Positions 1 through 8,407 of a DNA stretch of 38,041 nt are shown one piece after another (within the stretch, counting starts at the first letter, position 1; each line of letters opens with the position of its first letter). Origin of the DNA: an uncultured Acidobacteriota bacterium (GTDB lineage: Bacteria > Acidobacteriota > Terriglobia > UBA7540); the NCBI GenBank assembly GCA_937900045.1, contig CALCEB010000167.1:1-38041 (forward strand). Reading direction: 5' to 3'. The notes below the pieces were generated by a model. The model was not told the origin of the DNA and did no database searches. It saw only the letters and a program-made list of their open reading frames with translations. Made by a program: the position numbers and the translations under genes.

Positions 1-2
1 CT

Positions 3-36
3 GTCTCGTGGGCTCGGAGATGTGTATAAGAGACAG
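3..36 (+). other. Residual Nextera transposase adapter
   Basis: Bases 3-36 match the Illumina Nextera read-2 adapter, and bases 18-36 are the 19-base Tn5 mosaic end (AGATGTGTATAAGAGACAG). This is library-preparation sequence, not genome. Biological sequence starts at about base 37, so this edge is the end of an untrimmed read or contig. Confidence 0.97.
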
Positions 37-170
37 GGATCACTCCGGCTGACCCATTGACGTTTGCCGCGACGGTGATCGTCCTTACTTCCGTTGCGCT
101 CGTCGCCGGCTATCTTCCGGCTCGTCGCGCCTCGCGGATCGATCCCATGTCGGCGCTCCGCGCTAATTAG
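37..170 (+). CDS. ABC transporter permease, MacB/FtsX type, C-terminal fragment
   Basis: Only the last 43 codons are present, reading in frame from base 39 to the TAG at 168-170. The peptide has the sequence DPLTFAATVIVLTSVALVAG followed by YLPARRASRIDPMSALRAN. A hydrophobic last membrane helix followed by PARRAxRxDPMxALR is the usual end of MacB/FtsX-like permeases, including the large predicted permeases common in Acidobacteriota. Those proteins work in the inner membrane with an ATPase to drive export or mechanotransmission. The rest of the gene lies beyond the adapter-bounded edge, so subtype and partners cannot be seen. The family call rests on the tail motif alone. Confidence 0.8.
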
Positions 171-363
171 GCCAGAACCACGATCACGCCGTTGGCATGG
201 TGCCAATCATCTGTTCTCACCCAATGCATTGCCCGAACCTGACCCCCCCATAATCTCTCCCTCGCTGTGTTAAAGGACCGCTTCGCGGAGCAATTCAAAT
301 GGGCCGTATCGCACCCACGTATTGCTTGAACCACCCCACCCCCAGCAGGCGTCTGCGCCAGCT

Positions 364-422
364 CCGATGGATCGCCTCTTGTAGCCGCAGACACAGCAAA
401 CTGCGCCACATCTGCGCCACCC
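364..422. repeat. 59-base dispersed intergenic repeat, copy 1
   Basis: This stretch matches 31139-31197 with five differences over 59 bases. A weaker piece in the opposite orientation, GGTGGCGCAGTTTG, lies near 35128-35141. All copies are intergenic, which suggests a genome-wide non-coding repeat family rather than a conserved gene. Confidence 0.75.
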
Positions 423-474
423 GCGAAATTACGAAATGCTGCACTTAGGCTGAGATTTATTCTTCGACAGCTTT

Positions 475-563
475 CGGCGGTCAGAGTCCGCCGCTACAAT
501 ACTCAGGTCTACTATCGGCCCTTCATGGCGCCAACAAATGCCGCCGGGACGGCGGCGCTACAG
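475..563. repeat. Two short GC hairpins of the GCTACAG family
   Basis: CGGCGG (475-480) pairs with CCGCCG (488-493) and is followed by CTACAAT. GCCGCC (540-545) pairs with GGCGGC (551-556) and is followed by GCTACAG. Similar units occur near 3860, at 31575-31629 and near 35220, always between genes. Confidence 0.6.
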
Positions 564-644
564 CAAGGCTGAATTTCGTTGAAAACCTTAACTCCGGTTT
601 GGTACTCTCAGCACCTCATTTTTGACGCTTCTGGAGGGGGTGAC

Positions 645-3600
645 ATGCTGAACCGGTCAAACCGTGGCTTGCCTTTTTCGCTTACATTTTTATTGCAGCC
701 AATTCTCTTCGTTCTATTTCTGCCCGTGCCGGCAGGGGCACTGCAATTGAATCCCAATCTGTTCGACGCCATGCGCTGGCGGATGATCGGCCCGTATCGA
801 TCCGGGCGGGTGACAGCAGTGGCCGGCATCTCCGGCCAGCCTGCAATCTATTATATGGGCACTCCCGGCGGAGGAGTGTGGAAGACGACGGATGGCGGCC
901 GGTTGTGGCAACCCATCTTCGACCAGGAGCACGTTGCCTCAATCGGTGCATTGGCTGTCTCGCCTTCAAGCCCGAACATCATCTATGTTGGAACCGGCGA
1001 GCAGACGTCCGGCAACGGCGTTTACAAGTCCACAAACGCAGGCATGACATGGACGCAACTTGGGCTTGAGAAAACCAGGGTTATCTCTTCGGTCTTGGTT
1101 GATCCGCAAAATCCGAAAATTGTGTTGGTGGCAGCGGCTGGGGAATTTAACATCGGTCCCCATTCGTCCGCCACCTCGGACACCACGCGCGGCATCTTTA
1201 AGTCTGTCGACGCCGGCAAGACTTGGACCCGCGTCCTATTCAAGGACGACTCTACCGGCGTATTCGATCTCTGCTTCGACCCCGGCAACAGCCAAGTGCT
1301 TTACGCCACTCTCTGGCATCCCGTCAGGCGATATCCTGGGCAGCCGCCCGCCAAGACCTACTCCGGCATCTACAAGTCAGAAGATGAAGGTTCAACTTGG
1401 CATGAGATTACGGGACACGGGCTGCCCGCAGGTAGCAAGGGGCGTATCGGCGTAGCCGTCGCGCCAGGCCATCAGGGCCAGCGGGTGTTTGCCATTATGA
1501 ATCAGGGCCTATATCGCTCGGACGATGGCGGCGGCGCGTGGCAAAAGATCACCCAAGACCCGCGCGTTCTTGGCAACGGCTATTTCAGCCGCGTGTTTGT
1601 GGACCCGCAGAACCCAGATATTGTCTTCGTCATGCAAACCTCCGTTTACCGCTCCACGGACGGAGGCAAGACGTTTGCCGCTTACGTGGGCGCGCCCAGC
1701 GGCGACGATTTTCACGTTCTGTGGATTGACCCCAAGAATGACCAGCGCATGATTCTGGGCGTTGACCAGGGCGCCATCGTCAGCCGCGATGGTGGGGAAA
1801 CCTGGAGCTCCTGGTATAACCAGCCGACGGGCCAGTTTTATCACGTCTCCACCAGCAACACCTTTCCCTATTTCGTCTTCGCCGCACAGCAGGATAGCGG
1901 CACGGTCGCCGTGGCCAACCGCAGCGATTACGGCGAGATCAGCTTCCGCGACTGGTTCTCAGTGGGCGGGTTCGAGGATGGCGCCATTGAAGCTGACCCA
2001 ACCGATCCCAACATCATCTACAGCGGCGGCTGGTACGGGACCGTTCTGCGTTTCGACAAAGTAACTGGACAGTACGCGACGGTGTTCGAAAGAGGCAGCA
2101 AATACCGCACCGGCCCGGCCGATCCGCTGGAGTTTTCGCCCCAGGATCAGCACACACTTTATCTGGGTACTCAACACGTACTTAAAACCGCCAACGGCGG
2201 CATGACTTGGCAGGAAATTAGTCCCGACCTCACGCTAAAGCCTCGCAAAGACCCTAAGAAAAAACCGGCCAAGGGCGTGATCGTCACCTTGGCGCTTTCT
2301 CCGGTAAATGCGGGTGTGATGTGGGCAGGCACGAGCACGGGCTTGATCCAGCTTACGGAGGATGGTGGCACGCATTGGACCAATGTAACACCCGCTGAAA
2401 TACCAGCGCACGCCACAATCAACATCATTGACGCCTCGCACTATGATGCAGGCGCCGCATATGCCGCGGTCACCGATTATCAAGGTTCGCAGCCCTACAT
2501 TTTCCGCACTCACGATTCCGGCAAGACCTGGCAGAAGATTATCTACGGTCTCCCCGCTGGCTCCTGGATTCGCGTCGTGCGCGAAGACCCGGTGCGCAAA
2601 GGGCTGCTCTATGCGGGAACGATGACCGGCGTCTACGTCTCCTTTGACGATGGCGATCATTGGCAATCCTTGCAACTGAATTTGCCCACGGCCACCGTCA
2701 CCGATCTCGCCATCCACGGAAATGATCTGGTGGCCTCAACCTTTGGCCGGGCCTTGTGGATTCTGGATGATCTCTCGCCTTTGCGCCAGGCGAGCGCCCA
2801 AGTGGAAAGTTCCAATGTCCTATTCTATCGTCCCCGAACTGCGCTCCGCGTGCGCTGGGATGAGAATCAGGACACGCCCCTGCCCCGCGAAACTCCGGTG
2901 GGCCAAAACCCTCCCGACGGCGCGATTCTGGATTACTACCTGAAGTCCGCTCCAAGCGGCGAACTGACCTTGAAGATTTTGGACACGCACGGAAGGCTGG
3001 TGCATGAATATTCTTCAACGCCACCTCCGCCAGAAACTTCCTTGGCCAACGCCCCAAGCTATTGGTTTGCGCCTCCTGCCGTCCTCTCCAAAAATCCAGG
3101 GATGAACCGCTTTGTCTGGAATCTGCGCTATCCGCATCCTGCTACGTTGCGCTACAGCTACTACGGAATGCACCTCAACTACACCGAATATACGCTGACG
3201 GACCATGCCATTCCCGGCGAAACGCCCGTCCATCAGCCGCAAGGCCCGCTGGTGGTTCCGGGCCGATACACGGCGGTGCTAAACGTAAACGGGCAGGAAT
3301 ACCGGCAAGCCGTGACCGTGAAGCTAGACCCAAGAATTCATACATCGCAAGGCGATCTTGAGCAGCAATTAGCTCTCGATCAGGCAGTGGTGAATGGGAT
3401 GAGTCCGAGCTTCGCAAGCTACCATCGGGTAGTTTCGTTAAGCTCGGCGCTGACGCGACTGCAAAAGAGCATTCCCACAAATAAAAAGGCAAAGAAGGCG
3501 AGCGACGCGGCCAGCGCACTCCAGAAGAGCCTGGAAGCCATAGAGACCGGCACAGCTAAAGCTCCCGGATTCGGACCGGTTAATCGCGACCTGGCCCGGC

Positions 3601-3812
3601 TCGCCACCTCGGTCGAAAGCGCGGACGTGCGTCCCTCAGACGCCGTGAGAGCATCCGTCAAGGAAACGTGCCGGGCGCTCAGCCAAGACTTCACCGAGTG
3701 GCAGAGGGTCAACAGTCAGGATTTGCCGGCGCTCAACGGCATGCTTGCGAAGTTCCAGTTGGCTGCGCTGCCCGTAACGGCCACCGCGGCGCAGTCAGGA
3801 TGCGGCCTTTAA
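645..3812 (+). CDS. Exported Asp-box (BNR/sortilin-like) beta-propeller protein
   Basis: A 1055-residue secreted protein. The ATG at 645 is preferred over the upstream TTG at 579 because GGAGG (633-637) lies seven bases before it and it opens directly into a signal peptide (hydrophobic LLQPILFVLFL, probable cleavage after PAGA). The mature part carries about eleven Asp boxes, such as KTTDGGRLW, KSTNAGMTW, KSVDAGKTW, RSTDGGKTF and RTHDSGKTW. These mark the beta-propeller of the VPS10/sortilin and BNR sialidase-like superfamily. After FGRALWILDD comes an Ig-like segment and a helical, charged C-terminus. Family members are often annotated 'glycosyl hydrolase', but no catalytic residues can be assigned here, so protein or glycan binding is equally likely. 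A paralogue ends the window at 36981-38041. Confidence 0.88.
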   Translation: MLNRSNRGLPFSLTFLLQPILFVLFLPVPAGALQLNPNLFDAMRWRMIGPYRSGRVTAVAGISGQPAIYYMGTPGGGVWKTTDGGRLWQPIFDQEHVASIGALAVSPSSPNIIYVGTGEQTSGNGVYKSTNAGMTWTQLGLEKTRVISSVLVDPQNPKIVLVAAAGEFNIGPHSSATSDTTRGIFKSVDAGKTWTRVLFKDDSTGVFDLCFDPGNSQVLYATLWHPVRRYPGQPPAKTYSGIYKSEDEGSTWHEITGHGLPAGSKGRIGVAVAPGHQGQRVFAIMNQGLYRSDDGGGAWQKITQDPRVLGNGYFSRVFVDPQNPDIVFVMQTSVYRSTDGGKTFAAYVGAPSGDDFHVLWIDPKNDQRMILGVDQGAIVSRDGGETWSSWYNQPTGQFYHVSTSNTFPYFVFAAQQDSGTVAVANRSDYGEISFRDWFSVGGFEDGAIEADPTDPNIIYSGGWYGTVLRFDKVTGQYATVFERGSKYRTGPADPLEFSPQDQHTLYLGTQHVLKTANGGMTWQEISPDLTLKPRKDPKKKPAKGVIVTLALSPVNAGVMWAGTSTGLIQLTEDGGTHWTNVTPAEIPAHATINIIDASHYDAGAAYAAVTDYQGSQPYIFRTHDSGKTWQKIIYGLPAGSWIRVVREDPVRKGLLYAGTMTGVYVSFDDGDHWQSLQLNLPTATVTDLAIHGNDLVASTFGRALWILDDLSPLRQASAQVESSNVLFYRPRTALRVRWDENQDTPLPRETPVGQNPPDGAILDYYLKSAPSGELTLKILDTHGRLVHEYSSTPPPPETSLANAPSYWFAPPAVLSKNPGMNRFVWNLRYPHPATLRYSYYGMHLNYTEYTLTDHAIPGETPVHQPQGPLVVPGRYTAVLNVNGQEYRQAVTVKLDPRIHTSQGDLEQQLALDQAVVNGMSPSFASYHRVVSLSSALTRLQKSIPTNKKAKKASDAASALQKSLEAIETGTAKAPGFGPVNRDLARLATSVESADVRPSDAVRASVKETCRALSQDFTEWQRVNSQDLPALNGMLAKFQLAALPVTATAAQSGCGL

Positions 3813-3918
3813 CCAGTTGTATGGACGACCTTGGTGGCCGCACCACCGGTGAGGGCAACGGCGCTACAGCGGCTGGCAGCGCATGGATGAGTATTACTTT
3901 GTTAGGTTTAATTACAGA

Positions 3919-4052
3919 CCGTCAGGGCATGGCTTCAGCCATGCTACATCCGAACGCAAGGAAAAGCGGCTTTAGCCGCTGAGGGCCTCAGGGGCTAAAG
4001 CCCGAATCTCGGGATCACCGCCAACGGCATGGCTGAAGCCATGCCCTGACGG
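3919..4052. repeat. Composite palindromic intergenic repeat
   Basis: A perfect 25-base inverted repeat has arms at 3919-3943 and 4028-4052 (outer bases CCGTCAGGGCATGGC). Each arm contains its own small palindrome (CATGGCTTCAGCCATG type). Between them lie AGCGGCTTTAGCCGCT and GGGCTAAAGCCC. The whole 134 bases could fold into a large cruciform or RNA hairpin and lie between a plus-strand and a minus-strand gene end, so the element could also act as a bidirectional terminator. Confidence 0.85.
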
Positions 4053-4081
4053 TGCTCGCAACCGGCTTAACATAAGTAGTA

Positions 4082-5230
4082 TTAGTGACCTGCCATGAAA
4101 TCACTTTCCAGGATCTTCTCCAGAATTTCCGGAATCTCAAACACGGCGCGATTCCTGACCGCTGCGGCATGGGCGCGAAAGCGCGAATAATTCTCTGGGA
4201 TCAGCAGTTCTTCCACGGCTCGGGAAATCTGCTTAAAGTTGCTCACCACCAATCCCACCTGCTTCTCCAAAACCCATTGGGCATTGTACTTTTCTTGCGG
4301 CATAGTGGCTCGATTGCACTCAATGATGACGGGGAGAGCCATTTCGATCGCTTCGCTCAGACTTCCCGGACCTGGCTTGCCGATGAAGAAATCCGAAAGG
4401 CGCATGTAGTAGGGAACTTCGCTGGTGAACCCAAGGACCAGCGACTTCAGGCGCCGCATCCTGCCGCGAATCATTTGGGCCAAAGTCTCATTCCGTCCAC
4501 AAATCAGAATCAGTTGCAGAGGCAAATCCCCTCCATCAAGCCGGCGTGCGATTTCTGCCATCACCGGCGACCCGCCGCCGCCGAAGAGGATCAGTCCCAC
4601 CGGCAGCCCGGGATCCAATCCGTGCTGGCGCCTTTCTGCAGCGCGATCGAGAGGCGGCAGATCGTAAAAGCGTGGATTCAGGATCATGCCGGAAACCCGG
4701 AACACTCGTTCCGGCGGATGCCCCATGCGTCGTGCCTGCTCTTCAGCCCGGTCCGTTCCACAGATCAAGAATTGCTCCTGGCGCTCAATCCAGAAGTGAG
4801 GCGGATAATCGGCGAAATCGGTTAGGACCGTCACATAGGGAGCTTGCGGCAACGTTTTGCGAACAGCCTCGCACATCACCCGGTTGAAGTGAGGCACCAG
4901 CGAAACCACCAAGTCTGCGGGATTCACCATCCAGTGTTTTTGGAGGAGGCGGGCCTGCTTGGTGTGAAATGCCTGGATCGAAGCATGGAGCAATTTCAGT
5001 GTTTGGGTCATCCCCAGCGTCCAGCCATTACTCAACAGGACGTTGTAGAGGTCCTGAACTCGAAGGCCGGTGAACCTGCGCAGGAGGTCGATGGGGTCCA
5101 GAATTTCCTGCAAATTCACCAGGCGGACGTTCCACGTCCGCCCTTGTTTTTCAATCACGGACTTGAGCGCCGTGGCCGCGGCGCGATGCCCGCCACCCGC
5201 GTCGAAAAAAACCAGATCGAGCCTTTTCAT
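4082..5230 (-). CDS. MGDG-synthase-like glycosyltransferase (GT28)
   Basis: 382 residues. The N-terminus MKRLDLVFFDAGGGHRAAAT has the glycine-rich GGGHRAAA motif of the monogalactosyldiacylglycerol-synthase/processive diacylglycerol glycosyltransferase family. The C-terminal half has a GT-B nucleotide-sugar site (ILFGGGGSPVMAEI, later FFIGKPGPGSLSEA and PVIIECN). Such enzymes move a hexose from UDP- or GDP-sugar to diacylglycerol at the inner membrane. The ATG at 5230 is chosen because the motif begins there; the 24 upstream codons are not family-like. The gene is divergent from a PHP/PAP2 pair, and the PAP2 enzyme could supply the diacylglycerol (inference). Acceptor and sugar donor cannot be read from sequence. 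Confidence 0.85.
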   Translation of the reverse strand: MKRLDLVFFDAGGGHRAAATALKSVIEKQGRTWNVRLVNLQEILDPIDLLRRFTGLRVQDLYNVLLSNGWTLGMTQTLKLLHASIQAFHTKQARLLQKHWMVNPADLVVSLVPHFNRVMCEAVRKTLPQAPYVTVLTDFADYPPHFWIERQEQFLICGTDRAEEQARRMGHPPERVFRVSGMILNPRFYDLPPLDRAAERRQHGLDPGLPVGLILFGGGGSPVMAEIARRLDGGDLPLQLILICGRNETLAQMIRGRMRRLKSLVLGFTSEVPYYMRLSDFFIGKPGPGSLSEAIEMALPVIIECNRATMPQEKYNAQWVLEKQVGLVVSNFKQISRAVEELLIPENYSRFRAHAAAVRNRAVFEIPEILEKILESDFMAGH

Positions 5231-5341
5231 TGCCGCCCATCGTACCACAAAACTCTGAAAACCCGGCAAATACGGGGAAATTTCATCGAAACTTCGCAGC
5301 ATTGTTACAGCCTTGTAACGGTCATCGCCCTAGAATGGTGC

Positions 5342-6229
5342 ATGCGCTGTGACCTGCATGTCCACACGGTGCACTCGGGAATGTGCGATTTTCCCGGCCT
5401 CGGCGGCATTTGCCGCGAGAGTTATAACGATCCGCTCGCCCTCTACGCCCACCTGAAGAGACTCGGCATGGACCTGGTCACGGTGACGGATCATGACTCG
5501 ATTGACGCCGCCGAAACCCTGCGCGGGCTGCCGGACTTCTTCCTGAGCGAGGAAGTGAGCTGCGTCCTGCCAGGCAGAACGCGCCTCCACGTGGGCGTCT
5601 ATGACCTCGGCGAGCGGCACCATGTTGAGCTGCAGCGGCGGCGGGACGACTTGCCCAGGTTTCTTGCCTACCTTCGTGAGCAAGGTCTTTTCTTCGGCGT
5701 CAATCATCCTCTCTCGCGGCTGACGGGCCGGCGGGATGCGGGTGATTTCGAATGGTTCGAAGGAGAATTTCCGGCCTTCGAGATTCTGAACGGTCACATG
5801 CCGGATGCTTCGAACCGCCGCGCGCGGGCCTTGGCAGCGGCCTTCAACAAGACGGGATTGGGAGGAAGCGACGCTCACACCATCCTCTCAGCCGGAACCG
5901 CATTTACCGAGGTGGCCGGCGCGCTCTCCAAGCAGGAGTTTCTGAAGGGTCTGCGCCACGGTCGTGGGCGCGTGAGAGGAGCTTCCGGGACCTACTGGAA
6001 GTTGACGCGCGATGTGCTGATCATCGCCGCCAACATGATGCGGGAGAATCCGCTGGCCGGACTTCTCACGCCGCTGGTTTTGGCTGTACCGCTGGTGACG
6101 TTTGCCAACTGCGTCCTGGAAGTGAACTTCAGCCGCCACTGGGCGGAGCGATGGACGGCGCCGCTGCAAGATGGCACGCTTCCGCCCGACGGTCGAGCCT
6201 TCAAAAAGGCAAGGAGCCTGGCCGCATGA
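5342..6229 (+). CDS. PHP-domain metal-dependent phosphoesterase
   Basis: 295 residues starting at ATG 5342. The start MRCDLHVHTVHSG gives the first PHP metal motif (HxH), followed by TVTDHDSID, the acidic LSEEVS, VNHPLSR and GGSDAHT, in normal PHP order. These residues bind two or three metal ions and hydrolyse phosphoesters; the substrate is unknown. The C-terminal 80 residues contain a hydrophobic stretch (NPLAGLLTPLVLAVPLVTFA), suggesting a membrane anchor. There is no clear Shine-Dalgarno; TAGAAT at 5331-5336 sits just before the ATG, so a near-leaderless transcript is possible. The end overlaps the PAP2 gene by ATGA, so the two are translationally coupled. The reading frame stays open upstream to 4844, but that part is antisense to the glycosyltransferase. 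Confidence 0.85.
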   Translation: MRCDLHVHTVHSGMCDFPGLGGICRESYNDPLALYAHLKRLGMDLVTVTDHDSIDAAETLRGLPDFFLSEEVSCVLPGRTRLHVGVYDLGERHHVELQRRRDDLPRFLAYLREQGLFFGVNHPLSRLTGRRDAGDFEWFEGEFPAFEILNGHMPDASNRRARALAAAFNKTGLGGSDAHTILSAGTAFTEVAGALSKQEFLKGLRHGRGRVRGASGTYWKLTRDVLIIAANMMRENPLAGLLTPLVLAVPLVTFANCVLEVNFSRHWAERWTAPLQDGTLPPDGRAFKKARSLAA

Positions 6230-6762
6230 TCCATCCTCAGTCCATGCTGAGCCTGATATCGAGCGGTGACCAGCGCCTGATGCGCCGCGTCAACCGCTGG
6301 CGGCCGCCGCGCTGGGTCCGCATCTGGATGATCCTTGCCACGCGCGGCGGCGATGGCTGGCTGTGGTACGCCATGGCCATGGCGGTCTTTATCTGGGGTG
6401 GACCGCAGCGTTTCCGGGCCGTCATGGCCACAGGCATCGCCGCCATTGCCGGCATCGCGCTTTTCCGGCTATTAAAGAAGGCGGCGCATCGCCAGCGCCC
6501 TTGCGCCTCGTTCTCCCACTGCTGGGCCACGCTCCTCCCGCCTGACAAGTTTTCCTTCCCATCGGGCCATTCCATCACCGCTTTTGCCGTTGCCCTCAGT
6601 CTGAGCAGCTTCTATCCTGAACTTCTTGCCGGACTCCTCTTCCTGGCCACTAGCGTGGCATTATCCCGCGTGATGCTCGGACTTCACTATTTGAGCGACG
6701 CGGTGGCCGGGTCGGCTCTCGGCGCATCGCTGGGCTATGCGGCCTTTCTGCTTTTTCGGTGA
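6226..6762 (+). CDS. PAP2-family membrane phosphatase
   Basis: 178 residues. The full lipid-phosphatase signature is visible: KKAAHRQRP (KxxxxxxRP), PSGHS (PSGH) and SRVMLGLHYLSD (SRxxxxxHxxxD). The catalytic histidine is the one in the last motif and the PSGH histidine is the acid. Several hydrophobic helices place it in the inner membrane. Likely substrates are phosphatidic acid or undecaprenyl diphosphate. AAGGAG (6211-6216) precedes the ATG at 6226, which overlaps the stop of the PHP gene. The neighbouring diacylglycerol glycosyltransferase favours a role in glycolipid or lipid turnover (inference). Confidence 0.9.
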   Translation: MIHPQSMLSLISSGDQRLMRRVNRWRPPRWVRIWMILATRGGDGWLWYAMAMAVFIWGGPQRFRAVMATGIAAIAGIALFRLLKKAAHRQRPCASFSHCWATLLPPDKFSFPSGHSITAFAVALSLSSFYPELLAGLLFLATSVALSRVMLGLHYLSDAVAGSALGASLGYAAFLLFR

Positions 6763-6901
6763 AACTTCCGCCCCACGCCGCCCCAATCAAGGTATTCAGG
6801 GCTCGGTCAAACGGATGCAGATGGGCCCGCAAGAAGTAATGAAGAGTCCTGGAAATTGGCCTGTTCAGCCTGGATGACTTACAACTTCCCTTGGAGGGTT
6901 G

Positions 6902-7900
6902 TCAAGCCTCTTGGATGGCAGAAAGAAGCTCTTTGAGCGTAATTTCTGAAGTCCCGAACTTCAACACCACTCGCCCGCCAGCCAGGTTTGCCAGTTGCGC
7001 AGCGTCTGGCATGGATGCCCCGGAACAATAGGCAAGGGCCACCACCGCCAGAACCGTATCCCCGGCGCCTGTAACGTCATAAACCGGCCGGGGGACGCTA
7101 TGGATTTCGTGGGGCCGTCCCCGCTTCGGCAGGATAGTCATGCCTTGGGCGCCCCGCGTCACCAGCAAGTAGTCGCAGCCAAACATTTCAAGCAGGCGGC
7201 GGCCGCCCATTTCAATCTCCCGCGAGTTCCGCATCGGCATCCCCGCCATCTTTTCTGCCTCCTGAAGGTTGGGAGTCACCACTGTAGCTTGGTCGCAGAT
7301 GGCAGCATGTTCAGGTTTGGGATCAACGAAAACCGGAAGTTCGCGGCTCCGGGCGAGGGAAATCATCTCCCGGCACAAATCCGGCGTCACCGAGCCCTTG
7401 CCATAGTCGGAGATGATCAGCGCTTCCACACGGGACAAGTTGCGCTTAAAAATTTCAATCACGCGGCGGGCGGATACGGCAGAAATAATCAAATCGCTCT
7501 CAAAATCAAGGCGCAATAACTGGTGTTGGTGGGCGACAATCCGCATTTTCCGGGGTGTCACACGGCCCCGCTCGCAGATCAGAGTTTCGGTACTCATGCT
7601 CCGGTCGCGAAGCAGGCGGACGAGACGTCGACCACTTTCATCCTTTCCGATGGCCCCGAGCAGCAAGGGCTCCGCACCCAGAGCCGCGAGGTTCCCAGCC
7701 ACGTTTCCTGCGCCACCCGGATAGCCCACGGCGCGGGATTGTCCCGGGATGAGCACCACCGCAACAGGCGCCTCGGGCGAAATGCGCGTCGCTTCCCCGC
7801 GAAGAAACTCATCCAGCATGAAGTCTCCGAGCACGGCAATGCGCCGGCCCGGAAACCGGCGGGCAATTCGCGCCAGGCGCCGCTGTTCCGGGTTACTCAA
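6902..7900 (-). CDS. hldA: D-glycero-beta-D-manno-heptose-7-phosphate kinase
   Basis: 332 residues, a ribokinase/PfkB-family sugar kinase of the RfaE domain-1 type. Visible are IAVLGDFMLDEF, the family mark RISPEAPVAVV, GYPGGAGNVAGNLAALGA, and the ATP-site/anion-hole motif DVTGAGDTVLA with the catalytic Asp. It phosphorylates heptose-7-phosphate at C1 for ADP-heptose and lipopolysaccharide core synthesis in the cytoplasm. The TTG at 7900 is chosen because AGAGGAG lies seven bases upstream; the frame stays open to 8008 and an ATG at 7969 is possible but has no ribosome-binding site. The partner adenylyltransferase domain is a separate gene at 15402, not fused as in HldE. A Trm112-like gene lies 79 bases upstream on the same strand. 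Confidence 0.88.
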   Translation of the reverse strand: MSNPEQRRLARIARRFPGRRIAVLGDFMLDEFLRGEATRISPEAPVAVVLIPGQSRAVGYPGGAGNVAGNLAALGAEPLLLGAIGKDESGRRLVRLLRDRSMSTETLICERGRVTPRKMRIVAHQHQLLRLDFESDLIISAVSARRVIEIFKRNLSRVEALIISDYGKGSVTPDLCREMISLARSRELPVFVDPKPEHAAICDQATVVTPNLQEAEKMAGMPMRNSREIEMGGRRLLEMFGCDYLLVTRGAQGMTILPKRGRPHEIHSVPRPVYDVTGAGDTVLAVVALAYCSGASMPDAAQLANLAGGRVVLKFGTSEITLKELLSAIQEA

Positions 7901-7979
7901 GTGGGAACTCCTCTGAGTCAGAGTCAATAGGTATTGAATTCCCGCATGACTATTGGAAGACGGGAACATATCGAAACCG

Positions 7980-8153
7980 CTATTCTGGCTCGATACGGGC
8001 TTCGTCAACCAACATGATGGGGATATCGTCTTTAATGGGGTAAACGCGGCGGCATTGTGAACATTTCAAACCCTGGCCGTCCAAAGTGGGATGAACAGGG
8101 GCCTTGCACAAAGGGCAAACCAGTATTTCCAGCAGATCTTTGCTAATCGCCAT
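7980..8153 (-). CDS. Trm112-like / UPF0434 small zinc-ribbon protein
   Basis: 57 residues. MAISKDLLEILVCPLCKAPV is the typical start of the Trm112/YcaR family, with CPLC and CSQC zinc ligand pairs and the VYPIKDDIPIMLVDEAR end. In other systems Trm112-type proteins stabilise methyltransferases; the bacterial role is not settled. The ATG at 8153 has AGGAGG nine bases upstream, so the eleven extra codons of the open frame are excluded. It probably starts the transcript that continues into the heptose kinase. The family is often found next to lipid-A or LPS sugar genes, which fits here. Confidence 0.88.
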   Translation of the reverse strand: MAISKDLLEILVCPLCKAPVHPTLDGQGLKCSQCRRVYPIKDDIPIMLVDEARIEPE

Positions 8154-8254
8154 GATTGGAGGCCCTCCTGGGGCGGAACGTGGCATAATTTATCAGACCC
8201 CTTTGGGAAATTCAACCCGCAATAGCCACTTGTGATATATCATTGGCTGCTGGC

Positions 8255-8278
8255 ATCCCCTTTGGGGATAACATTTTT
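8255..8278. terminator. Hairpin plus T-run in a divergent promoter region
   Basis: ATCCCC (8255-8260), a TTT loop, GGGGAT (8264-8269) and then AACA followed by seven T bases resembles an intrinsic terminator on the plus strand. No plus-strand gene lies upstream, so it may be an insulator for antisense transcripts or a regulator site instead. Confidence 0.35.
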
Positions 8279-8290
8279 TTCAAAAAGTAG

Positions 8291-8320
8291 TTGACAAAGG
8301 GGAAAAGAGTTCTCTATAGT
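8291..8320 (+). promoter_or_regulatory. Sigma-70-type promoter of the FecR-like gene
   Basis: TTGACA (8291-8296), an 18-base spacer and TATAGT (8315-8320) lie 88 bases before the ATG at 8408. The leader is about 80 bases and ends with AAGGAG just before the start. Confidence 0.75.
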
Positions 8321-8407
8321 ACTCGTGCTTGCCGAAGATAGTTATTGGCATAAAACCGGGTCAGGATTTAGTTTAAGCTCTGACCTAAAAAATAAGGAGT
8401 CGCGAAA

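Larger units (their letters stand above)
171..644. other. Intergenic region with dispersed repeats
   Basis: This 474-base gap between the permease end and the Asp-box protein has no convincing gene. It contains a 59-base dispersed repeat (364-422) and two short GC hairpins ending in CTACAAT or GCTACAG (475-563). The minus-strand ORF across 167-409 is explained by the repeat and has no visible ribosome-binding site or recognisable domain. Confidence 0.6.

Noticed and set aside
4844..5341. Long upstream extension of the PHP gene and the plus-strand ORF 4085-4825
   Set aside because: Both are antisense to the MGDG-synthase-like gene. The PHP fold begins at 5342 with the HxH motif.
5752..6225. 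N-terminal extension of the PAP2 gene
   Set aside because: It overlaps the PHP gene in another frame. The AAGGAG plus ATG at 6226 and the ATGA overlap define the start.
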